From positions 1 to 41,196 of the forward strand of contig CAAEWE010000060.1 in assembly GCA_900759665.1 (NCBI GenBank): a stretch of DNA of 41,196 nt. Reading direction: 5' to 3'. Below, piece after piece: positions 24,128 through 33,000 of the stretch. This DNA comes from Lachnospiraceae bacterium. GTDB lineage: Bacteria > Bacillota > Clostridia > Lachnospirales > Lachnospiraceae. Each line of letters starts with the position of its first letter. Within the stretch, counting starts at the first letter, position 1. The position numbers and the translations under genes are program-made. Below the pieces are notes generated by a model that had not been told where the DNA came from, ran no database searches, and saw only the letters and a list, made by a program, of their open reading frames with translations.

Positions 24128-24892
24128 ATGGATACAAAAAAGAAAATGTCAAACCGCGATAAAATGATGCTTTTTGTTTTTGGGGCAATTCTCATTGTTG
24201 CCGCTGCATACTTCTTGGTGTTCGCAAAGATGAACGAAAAAAAATCAACTTTGTCGGCGGAGAATGCGACGTTGTCTCAGGAGGTTTCCCAATTGGAAAC
24301 CATGGAGGCTCAAAAGGAAAGTGTATTACAGGAAACAAAAGACACACAGCTTAAAGTTGCAGAGGTTCTTGGAAAGTTTCCGGCTGAGGTCCGGACCGAG
24401 GATGCGATTTATGATCTGAACGATATGTATGAGAGTATTTCCGATGTAAAGATTCAGTCAGAGAACTTTAACATGAATCAGATCTTTTATCGACAGGGTG
24501 CAGTTAGTGATGGCACAGCGACTACAGATGGAACAACTGACACAGCTGACACGGAACAGAAAACAAATCCCGCATCGGTAGCAGCGATTACTTCTGACAC
24601 GCCGACGAACGATGTGATCAGTGCAGCTGCTGATTATACAGGATATCGTTCTATGGTTAATGTTGCTTTTACATCGACGTATGAATCTTTAAAGAAGGTT
24701 GTTGATTTTATCAATAAATCAAAGGATCGTATGACAATCTCACAGATTTCGGCAACGGCCGGAGAGGAAGATAATCTTCTGACCTGCAATATGGCGATTG
24801 ATATGTATGCGATTTCAGGAACCGGAGAGATTTATGAAGCACCAAATGTAAGTAATGGCAATACCGGTGTAGACAATATTTTCAGAAAATAG
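24128..24892 (+). CDS. pilO: PilO-like alignment-complex protein
   Basis: A 254-residue single-pass protein. A short basic cytoplasmic start is followed by a transmembrane helix (about 14-32), a coiled coil (33-78) rich in Glu, Gln and Leu, and an outer alpha/beta domain. The pattern SMVNVAFTSTYESLKKVVDFINKS, then a strand and MAIDMYAI, is typical of PilO/GspM-like ferredoxin folds. A Thr/Asp-rich insert (about 130-170) is unusual. It would pair with the PilN part of the preceding fusion to link the motor to the outside. The match is structural and contextual, not a strong sequence signature. Confidence 0.8.
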   Translation: MDTKKKMSNRDKMMLFVFGAILIVAAAYFLVFAKMNEKKSTLSAENATLSQEVSQLETMEAQKESVLQETKDTQLKVAEVLGKFPAEVRTEDAIYDLNDMYESISDVKIQSENFNMNQIFYRQGAVSDGTATTDGTTDTADTEQKTNPASVAAITSDTPTNDVISAAADYTGYRSMVNVAFTSTYESLKKVVDFINKSKDRMTISQISATAGEEDNLLTCNMAIDMYAISGTGEIYEAPNVSNGNTGVDNIFRK

Positions 24893-24901
24893 TACATATA
24901 A

Positions 24902-24930
24902 TGCAACTGCTGGATTTTTCGGCAGTTGCA
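24902..24930 (+). other. Intercistronic hairpin after pilO
   Basis: TGCAACTGC (24902-24910) pairs perfectly with GCAGTTGCA (24922-24930) around an 11-nt loop. A weak T-containing tail (GTTGTTGT) follows. It may attenuate transcription or protect mRNA between the assembly genes and the minor-pilin genes. Confidence 0.5.
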
Positions 24931-24959
24931 GTTGTTGTATAAAGATTTGAGGTGAGCCG

Positions 24960-26186
24960 ATGAAAGAGAGAAGGTGGACTGCAGGAATGGGCTGGAAGGA
25001 TGATCGGGGCTTTACTCTGGTAGAGCTTATTTTGACGATTGCTATTCTTGCAATTGTGACGATACCTATTTTGAATTATTTCACAGATGCAGCAAAGCAT
25101 AATGCAAGGAGCAGACAGAAGCAGAATGCTGCGATTGTGGCACAGGAGGTGCTGGAGAGTTTTAAAAACTCTGCCTATTCACTGGATGATCCGCAGGTTG
25201 TCTGTACTGCTGATCCTAACTGGACAGTGGATTCCGGTCCGGATGCAGACGGTGTTTATACATTGACGGAGAATAAAACCGCAGATAAAAATTCCTTTAA
25301 GATCACTGCAAAGATCAAACCGATCAGTAAAGTGGATCGTGCAGTTCCGGCAGCATCGCCGGCAGCGTCTATGGACTACAAAAAATATCTGATTGGGACG
25401 ATGGACAGCAGCAAAGATGTGATGGTGTCCGAGCATGGTCAGACAAGAAAAGCGGCCAGTCTTGCGTTTGCCAATAAAAATTCGGCAGCATGCGCTGTTT
25501 CCGGTAATACACAGGTCTCAGCAGCGGAAATTGAAAAAAATCTGAGCTGTACCATTCTGGTATCTGCCAAACAGGATCCCAAAAAGAAACCGGAAAATGA
25601 TATTATTACAGCAACTTATGAGTATCGTTATGAAAAAGGGGCAGGTGCTTATCCGGATGGTATTGATGACACGACGGTTTATTCTGATGTCGTGGAATCT
25701 GCTTCTATTAAGGTGGATAAGCTGGAAAATATATATCTGTTCTATAGTCCGCTGACAACCGAAAGTCATGTGACAACAGATACAATAAAATTTGTTACAA
25801 ATGATGATAATGCGATTCAGAGCAATGCAGGAAATATCAATTTGTTTGTAATTGCACAAAGCAGTGTGCCAAACGGAACAGTTTCCACAGAGATTCCGGC
25901 AGGATACACGGAAAGACCTTCCAGTTATTTACTGAAGCTTGATGCTGCCGGTTCAGGATTTAATAACAAAATTGCCAAAGTATATCTGAATCTTTCCCTT
26001 GGAAAAGCAGAGCTGGCAGGCAATGGTCTGGAAGCAAAAGCCCAGAAGGATTCCAGCGGAAAGGAATATACGTTGGTTCATTCAGAGGATATCAACCGTG
26101 TTGCGGATATTACGGTTACCGTGGACAGTCAGGATGGTTCTAAAACAGGAATTGTTGAAGTGAGCGGTTCCAAGGTTCAGAATTAG
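24960..26186 (+). CDS. Large minor pilin, PilV/GspI-like
   Basis: A 408-residue type IV pilin-like protein. After a basic leader the class III signal reads RGFTLVELILTIAILAIV (Glu at +5), followed by the polar part of the helix and AAIVAQEVLESFKN, a GspI/PilV-like pattern. The globular part, about 330 residues, is far larger than that of usual minor pilins and is mostly beta-like with many Asn, Thr and Ser. GAGGTGAG precedes the ATG. It is the first of four prepilin-like genes in tandem. It probably helps prime assembly and sits at the tip; this is inference from the GspHIJK model. Confidence 0.85.
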   Translation: MKERRWTAGMGWKDDRGFTLVELILTIAILAIVTIPILNYFTDAAKHNARSRQKQNAAIVAQEVLESFKNSAYSLDDPQVVCTADPNWTVDSGPDADGVYTLTENKTADKNSFKITAKIKPISKVDRAVPAASPAASMDYKKYLIGTMDSSKDVMVSEHGQTRKAASLAFANKNSAACAVSGNTQVSAAEIEKNLSCTILVSAKQDPKKKPENDIITATYEYRYEKGAGAYPDGIDDTTVYSDVVESASIKVDKLENIYLFYSPLTTESHVTTDTIKFVTNDDNAIQSNAGNINLFVIAQSSVPNGTVSTEIPAGYTERPSSYLLKLDAAGSGFNNKIAKVYLNLSLGKAELAGNGLEAKAQKDSSGKEYTLVHSEDINRVADITVTVDSQDGSKTGIVEVSGSKVQN

Positions 26187-26200
26187 AAAGGAGTGAGATC

Positions 26201-28744
26201 ATGATAAAACGTTTTTTAAAAGATAAAAGTGGTTCGTCTTTGGTTTTGGTAATGATCTGCATGTCATTTCTGATCTTACTTGCAGGTGCTGTTATCACTA
26301 CAACAATCACAAATATTTACCTGAAAAGTTCCCAGAAGACGTCCCAGGAAAACTTTTATGAGACAGATTCGATACTGGATACAATTTCTGCGGGAATCCA
26401 GAATGAGTCATCCGAAGCGTCTGCTAAGGCATATGCTAAAGCGTTGGGGGAGTATAATGCATCCCTGACTGCAGCAGGCACTTCCATGAGTGACAATTAT
26501 ACCCAGGATTTCCTTGGCAGGATGGTTGAGAAGCTGACAGGTGGGATAGCATATGATCCGAGTATCACATCGTATGAGTATCAGGATAGTGTACTGGAAG
26601 GGTATTTATCCACCAAACAGGTGCCTAGTTATATAGAGCATCCGGACAAAAAAGGACAGATGATCGTGGACGGAGATGCGTTGGTTTTAAAGGAGATCAA
26701 AGTGATCAAAGCACACGATGTCCAGAAGGATTACGAGACGACATTAACAACAGATATTCGTATTGTAGTACCGGAAGTAAGCACAGAGGCTCATTCGGAG
26801 TATTTAAATTATGCAATTCTTGCTGACGATCAGTTGATCAACAATAAAGGAGTTATATCTTCCCAGATTACCGGTAATGTTTATTCCGGCACGGTGAATC
26901 GTACCTCTGATGACAGCACGAAGGAAGGAATCGTAATTGGTGGAGGTTCGACTTTAAAGATCAATGCAGATCAGATCATTACAAGAGGAGATGTAGCGGT
27001 TTCCAACAGCAGCACCTTTGAAATTGGAAAGAGTGATTCCAGTGATAAGAATGCAGAGCTTTGGGCAGAAAATATTATCACAAACAGAGAAAATACGGGA
27101 AGCGGTTCTGCTTCCGGTGGAAATCAGGTATTGATTGATGCTTCAACGTATATTGCCGATGATATGGAGCTTCGGGGAGCAAATGATAATGTGGAGTTAA
27201 AAGGAAAATATTATGGATATAATTACACCGATAATTATTCCAATGCTTCTACAGGAGATAAATTATCAACAACGGCAATTTACAGCAGCTCTATCTCCAT
27301 CAATGGATATGAAGAGCGGTTGACGATGTCAGGTCTTTCAGAACTGGTACTGGCAGGTCGTACGTTTATTTCCAAGAAAAAGTCACAGAGTGAGGTTGAT
27401 GGAAATTATGCTTTTAAAAATCCGGATATTGAGCTTGGTGAATCCCTGGCAGTAAAGAGTGGTCAGTTATCTTATTTTGTCGGAGCGGTCAAGAGCGGGG
27501 CAGTCGATGGATTTGTAAAAAAGGTTTCGGATCTTCCGTCAGGCAGTGTTGAAATGGATCCCGGACAAACCATTCCAGGATTTGGAAAATATACATTGGA
27601 TGCGATGGAAAACGTTCCGTGTTATGTCTTTACGCTTACGACAGAGTATGAAGATGGGCAGAATGCAACGACAGATACATATCTGTTTGATTATACTGCG
27701 TATGAAAACCGTGTAGGTGTTCCGAAGGATTCGAATGGGAACAAGCAGCTGGATATCAAGGCGTTGATCGAGTCTGGAAAAATCAACAAGGCTCAGCCGT
27801 TGAAACTGTATTCACGATTTGATCAAACAGTAAGCATGGATGCAATCTATTATTTTTATCTGAATTTTGACGATTCAAAGGCATCCAGCAGCTTCTTTGA
27901 TCTGGTTTATAAGAAGAGTTCACAGCAGACGATCTATGATGTAGTAAATAAAAGCTATGTGGATTCGGTTGGTATTCAGATTCCATCCTTTTCAGGAAGC
28001 AAGACAGGATATATTCTTTCTTCCGGTAATATTATGTATTGTGATCAGGGGGATATGGACAGCAAAGGGAAAGCCAACATCAAGATCAGATTCGACAATA
28101 ATTCGCAGACCCCATCAGATTCTTTTAAAAAGTTTGCGGAAGAAAACAATAAGTTGTATATGTCAAAGCAGCTTGCATTAGTAGATGATTATGAAGAGGC
28201 AACAAAGAGTTCGAAATGGCGGCTGTATGATGACAATGATGCCAATCGTCCGGATAATAAGCTGACCAAGAGTGGTAAGTCTGATCATACCAACTTGTTT
28301 CATACACTTGTTGATGTAGACAAATTGACAACAACCTCGATCGGACGTTATTCCATTACAAGGGACAATGGCAGTACCGGCACATGCGGATATATTGTAT
28401 CCAACGGAGATGTGAAATGGCCGGAGGATTACAAGGCCAGAGGATTTTCACAGGATGATCCGTGTTTTATTCTGGCAAAGGGAACCGTTACTGTGAACAG
28501 TGCAAAATTTAATGGACTGATCATTGCAGGGGATGATGTTGAATTTATGACATCAGTACATGCATCATCGGATGCGGAAGCTATTGAAAAGTTATTCGAA
28601 CAGGATAAAAATGCTGCGTCACCTGCATTTTATGATATTATGAGCAAATATTTCAGAAAATCAGTGGATGCGACGATTGGTTCCAGCGGAGCTTCTGCCG
28701 ATATTAATAATGTAACATATGAGAACTGGAAAAAGAATGACTAA
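26201..28744 (+). CDS. Very large PilX/GspK-like minor pilin (847 aa)
   Basis: The N-terminus (KDKSGSSLVLVMICMSF) has a PilX-type hydrophobic helix but no Glu at +5. This is the hallmark of GspK/PilX subunits that cap the pilus tip. The 847-residue length compares with about 200-330 for usual members. The body looks repetitive and beta-rich, with stretches such as GGGSTLKINADQIITRGDVAVS and later ELWAENIITN that suggest a beta-solenoid-like architecture. A similar repeat, CGYIVSNGDVKW then AKGTVTVNSAKFNG, occurs near the C-terminus. AAAGGAG precedes the ATG, 14 bp after the previous gene. It is followed closely by the next pilin gene. Confidence 0.82.
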   Translation: MIKRFLKDKSGSSLVLVMICMSFLILLAGAVITTTITNIYLKSSQKTSQENFYETDSILDTISAGIQNESSEASAKAYAKALGEYNASLTAAGTSMSDNYTQDFLGRMVEKLTGGIAYDPSITSYEYQDSVLEGYLSTKQVPSYIEHPDKKGQMIVDGDALVLKEIKVIKAHDVQKDYETTLTTDIRIVVPEVSTEAHSEYLNYAILADDQLINNKGVISSQITGNVYSGTVNRTSDDSTKEGIVIGGGSTLKINADQIITRGDVAVSNSSTFEIGKSDSSDKNAELWAENIITNRENTGSGSASGGNQVLIDASTYIADDMELRGANDNVELKGKYYGYNYTDNYSNASTGDKLSTTAIYSSSISINGYEERLTMSGLSELVLAGRTFISKKKSQSEVDGNYAFKNPDIELGESLAVKSGQLSYFVGAVKSGAVDGFVKKVSDLPSGSVEMDPGQTIPGFGKYTLDAMENVPCYVFTLTTEYEDGQNATTDTYLFDYTAYENRVGVPKDSNGNKQLDIKALIESGKINKAQPLKLYSRFDQTVSMDAIYYFYLNFDDSKASSSFFDLVYKKSSQQTIYDVVNKSYVDSVGIQIPSFSGSKTGYILSSGNIMYCDQGDMDSKGKANIKIRFDNNSQTPSDSFKKFAEENNKLYMSKQLALVDDYEEATKSSKWRLYDDNDANRPDNKLTKSGKSDHTNLFHTLVDVDKLTTTSIGRYSITRDNGSTGTCGYIVSNGDVKWPEDYKARGFSQDDPCFILAKGTVTVNSAKFNGLIIAGDDVEFMTSVHASSDAEAIEKLFEQDKNAASPAFYDIMSKYFRKSVDATIGSSGASADINNVTYENWKKND

Positions 28745-28761
28745 TGCAGGAGGTGAGGGGA

Positions 28762-29379
28762 ATGGATATCAGAAAGGATCAGCGAGGATTTTCTTTGGTC
28801 GAGTTGATCATTACAATGGCAATCATGGCAGTGTTTGCCGGAGCGATTATAGGTGGAATGACCTATCTGAATGCCGGTAAAACCAAAAAAGCTTCTGCAA
28901 AGTTAAATAACGAGATTTCCAGCATTCAGACGGCAACAATGACAAAAAAGGGTGAAACTTATCTGTATCTGTATCGAACGAATGACGGGGTGTTCAGTTC
29001 TATTGTAAGCAGTACGTATGATGCGGATAATGATGGAACACCGGATTTCCCGGATGGTTTTATGAATCGTGCAGACTTAAATACTTACCTGACGAATGGT
29101 GGTTCGCAGACTAAGATTTGTGACAGCACAGTTTCCATTAAGGGAAAGGTTGGAACAGGGACAGGAGCAGATCCGATGTCCCTGGATACAACAAACATGC
29201 TGAAGATTGGTTATTCAAAGGGAACGGGAGCTTTTACATACTGTAATAATGGAACACTGGACAGCGGAAAGGAAATGGTTGAAATGCCATTTTACAGCAT
29301 GATTGAAATGTCCGGCAAGGAGAAGTTTACAATTCAGCTGGTTAAAGCAACCGGGAAGCATTTTATTAAGCAGGGATGA
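28762..29379 (+). CDS. Minor type IV pilin, GspH/PilE-like
   Basis: A 205-residue prepilin-like protein. The leader MDIRKDQRG is followed by FSLVELIITMAIMAVFAGA, with Glu at +5, very close to the major pilin helix. The head has a DADNDGTPD acidic loop that could bind Ca2+. The ATG at 28762 is preferred over the one at 28744 because AGGAGG (28748-28753) lies 8 nt before it and the resulting leader has a normal length. It overlaps nothing and follows the PilX-like gene by 17 bp. Confidence 0.88.
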   Translation: MDIRKDQRGFSLVELIITMAIMAVFAGAIIGGMTYLNAGKTKKASAKLNNEISSIQTATMTKKGETYLYLYRTNDGVFSSIVSSTYDADNDGTPDFPDGFMNRADLNTYLTNGGSQTKICDSTVSIKGKVGTGTGADPMSLDTTNMLKIGYSKGTGAFTYCNNGTLDSGKEMVEMPFYSMIEMSGKEKFTIQLVKATGKHFIKQG

Positions 29380-29385
29380 TAGGAG

Positions 29386-29976
29386 GTGATTGTTCTGAAC
29401 TGGAAGGATAAGAGAGGTTATACCCTCGTGGAGCTTGTTATTTCAATGGCGATTCTGGCAATTGTAGGAGGTGCAATCACACTTCTGATGCAGTCAGGAA
29501 GCAGAAGTTATTCCAATACAAAGGCAGAGCTTGATCTGCAGATGGAATCCCAGACACTGATGGCACAGCTAAGCACTATGATCATGGAGTCTAATTGTGT
29601 TTATTATGATGATGCCAATAAGGCGTTAGTACTCTATCAGATTAAAACCCTGAAGATGCCAAAGGCGACAGTGTCTGTTTCGGGGGGATCGAAAAGTAAA
29701 TATGAGGAAATTAAAGTAGTGAAGGATCAGAAGCTGATCAAATTTCGAAATGGGAAGCTTTATTTGGAGGAGCACGATGCAATGACAGCAGTTCCACCAA
29801 CAGGAAGTGCTCTCAGCTACAAACCGGAAGAGTTGTTTGCAGATTATATGAACAGCTTTAAGGCAGATATCGATGGAAGTAAGGTTACGGTTTCTTTCGA
29901 AATGAAATCCGGTAAAAAGACTTACAAGATTGATGAGACAACAAAGATACGAAATGGTCTGGTAGTCTACCCGTAA
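29386..29976 (+). CDS. Minor type IV pilin, PilW/GspJ-like
   Basis: A prepilin-like protein of about 195 residues. The signal reads NWKDKRG then YTLVELVISMAILAIVGGA (Glu at +5). The continuing helix, QSGSRSYSNTKAELDLQMESQTLMAQL, is typical of PilW/GspJ. The start is unclear: GTG at 29386 lies inside the AGGAGGTG ribosome site, while the in-frame CTG at 29395 stands 8 nt after it and would give a standard 8-residue leader. No ATG or TTG is available in frame. The upstream choice is listed. It is the last minor pilin before the giant-protein gene. Confidence 0.85.
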   Translation: MIVLNWKDKRGYTLVELVISMAILAIVGGAITLLMQSGSRSYSNTKAELDLQMESQTLMAQLSTMIMESNCVYYDDANKALVLYQIKTLKMPKATVSVSGGSKSKYEEIKVVKDQKLIKFRNGKLYLEEHDAMTAVPPTGSALSYKPEELFADYMNSFKADIDGSKVTVSFEMKSGKKTYKIDETTKIRNGLVVYP

Positions 29977-30055
29977 TGGGCAGACTGCCGTTGGACGTTA
30001 TAATGGAGTAAGGAGAACGGTTTGCAGTGAAAACTGTGGAATGGAGGCTGTATCT

Positions 30056-33000
30056 ATGAAAAGAAGGTTTAAAAACTTATCGAAAGGAAAATTTGCAGTT
30101 GGTTTGATTGCAATGTGTCTGGTGGTATTTGCCGGATATTTTGGATATCATAAGTTTATTGTACATGCGGACAGTAAGCCAACGAAGCAGGTGGTGAATA
30201 CTCTGGCAGAGTATAACGCCATGAGTGAAAACGGCAAGGTAGATTTAAATGCGGAAGCAGGAAGCAGAGAGAATCCGTTTCTGATCCTGGAGATTGTGCC
30301 GTACTATGGTCAGGCGGAGTTTGGATATGTCATTCCGGGGTGTGAGCCGATTGATTTTACAAAAGTAAATCCATCTCTTTATTCCGGAGCATCTGATGGA
30401 ATCCGGACGACCAGTACGACGGTATTTTCCGATGAGTATAAGCGGGATGCCAATAATGATGGCGTTGTGGATGAGAGCTGCTGGGAAGATGATACCTGGC
30501 ATCATGAGACCTCCAAAACTGTGACAGCCCATGGCTGTTATGAAAAAATATCTGAAAAGTATTTTAATGAAGATGTTTTAAGAGGTGGGGGATATTTCGT
30601 TATTGACAAGTATGTTAAGGACGATACTGGTAAATTTTATGTTACAGTTCCGGTAGAGGATGCGAATGGAAATCCGGTATTGGATGAAAATGGCAAGGAA
30701 AAGACAGAAGAACAGGTAGCATATCGTCCGGTATTTCGCAGGGCAACGGCAGAGGATGCGAATAAGCAGTTATTTACCTGGGTTTCCTGGTTTAATGATC
30801 GTGCAAGCGGCTTCTGTATTTCAAAAGAAGATTTTAACAAGTCATACGCATTAAAAGAAAACAAATGTGCGTCGGAGAAGGATGTAAATAAGGCTGCTGA
30901 TCCGGATAAAGTGATCGAATATACACCAGGTGAAAGAGAATATACGACACGAACCGATACGGATTATTATTACATTAATGAAGGTGGCTGGATGGACAAA
31001 GTCGTAGACGGCAAAAAGGAGAGTGTATTTGCCGGTCATGTTGTCAGCCGGAATGATTTTATCCGTACTTCCTTGAATCTGGAGGACGATAAATCTGAGG
31101 GAGCGATCCAGGATCTTTGTATTGCAATCAAAACTATTGAGCCACAGGAGTTAAAGAATCATCCGGAATGGATTGATTATGCAGATCTGATGTATATTCA
31201 TCAGAGTTATTCTGTAGGTTCCTACGGAACCTGGTGGAAAGAGGAAAAATATACAAAATATCATCGTGTAAAGGATGAATTAGGAGAGTCATTTTATAAA
31301 AATGATGCCAATGCACAGGAAAAATGCAGTGATTATAGGTTTACGGCTGACAATGACTGGGGATGGAATGTTGCCAAGAAATTGTTCTTAAAGTCAAACC
31401 AGATAGAACCATATGATGGTGAGGGGGAATATAATTTTGCTCCGTTATTGTTCTCTGTTACAGCCCTTGATAATCTGAACGGTTTATCGGAGTCGGTATA
31501 TGGTGCAAAATGGAAGACAGTAACACATCAGCATCTGGATTATACTACGATGGAAGCAGATGGTATCCAATATAATACCGGGGCTACAAGCTGTGGTTTA
31601 TATAAGTTTATGCTGATGAATTTCCTGATGGATCAGGAAAACTTTAATAGCTATTTCCTTGAGAGCGGTGTGATAACGGAGGATAAATCGAAAGATGTCT
31701 CTTACTGCAGCCCGCAGACGGGGGATGATGCCAAGGAGTACTGGAGTGTGGATGCATTCCTACCGGTTACGGAAAAGGTCAATGATACCAATATTTCCGA
31801 CGATCAGGTTGAGAGATATAAAATTTCCCATTATGGTGGAGCATACCTGAACTATCCAAGACCGGCTCTTCACGGAGCGACTTTTATTTACAATTCAGAT
31901 ACGTTGTTGTCACAGGGCTTTAATAATGCGTCGATCGGCAATGATGCAAATACAAAGGAAGCTTTCGATTGGTTCGAGAAGGAATATGGAGAGAACCATA
32001 ATTCTCTGACACCGGCCCAGATGGTTCATTATTTGCTGCAGTATGGCAGAGGCAGTAATAATCCGGGGAAGGTTGGAACCAGAGACAAAGATACAATGCA
32101 TGTACTGGAAATTGAGCCATGTTCCGAGTTTACAATGACGGAACAATACTTAATAGGAAAATATTTGCCGGCATCAAGTTTTAAGGGAAAGATTGAAGTT
32201 GATCATATGACAACCGCTGAGTTTAATGGTTTGAAACGTGATCTGAATGGTTATTATGATCTGATCTATATAGGAGATAATTCCGGTAAGTTTAACCGGG
32301 ATAACGGCAAAAAGACAGTGCATAATGATTCAGCCCTGGATGGCTATATCTATCTTCACATTGGTGATAATGCCGGTGGAGTGCGTTCATCCGGAGATGA
32401 TATTTCCAAAATTAAGAACGAGAAGCTGGATGATTATGTGAAGGGTGGCAATGCACTGGTGTTAGCAGATGATCTGGCATCCTTCCCGGTAGGAAATGAT
32501 GGAAAACAGGTAACAGGTGGAGCGTATATTGATACGTACTCCAAAATAGTGGATCCGACATCAAATATGCATGCTTTCCTGAACAAAATTAAGAGTGATA
32601 AGGGAGCAAAGTTTGCGGCACAGAATGTATGTGCTTTATCGAAACTGAGTCAGCCATTCCTGAAGAATTACTGTCTGTATTATTCCGGGCAGGGTTATGC
32701 ATTTCCGACTAGATTTGAGACGAGTCTGACATCTAAGAAATATACAGAGATGAAGAACCGGTATAAGGACATAGTAGGTTTATATGCTAAAATTACAGCT
32801 ACTTCTCCACGGTATTATTCAGATGTTGTATTTGCGGATGAGGATGATGTAAATTATGCGATTGTAGATGATCAGAGTACCGGCACTTCCCACAAAAAGG
32901 AAGTTTCGGTAAAAGAATCAATTTCAGAACCAAAGCTTAGTTTTGACTTTTTGATCGGCGATCAGAGAGAGAAAAAGGGACAGTATGGTGTCAGACTTTA

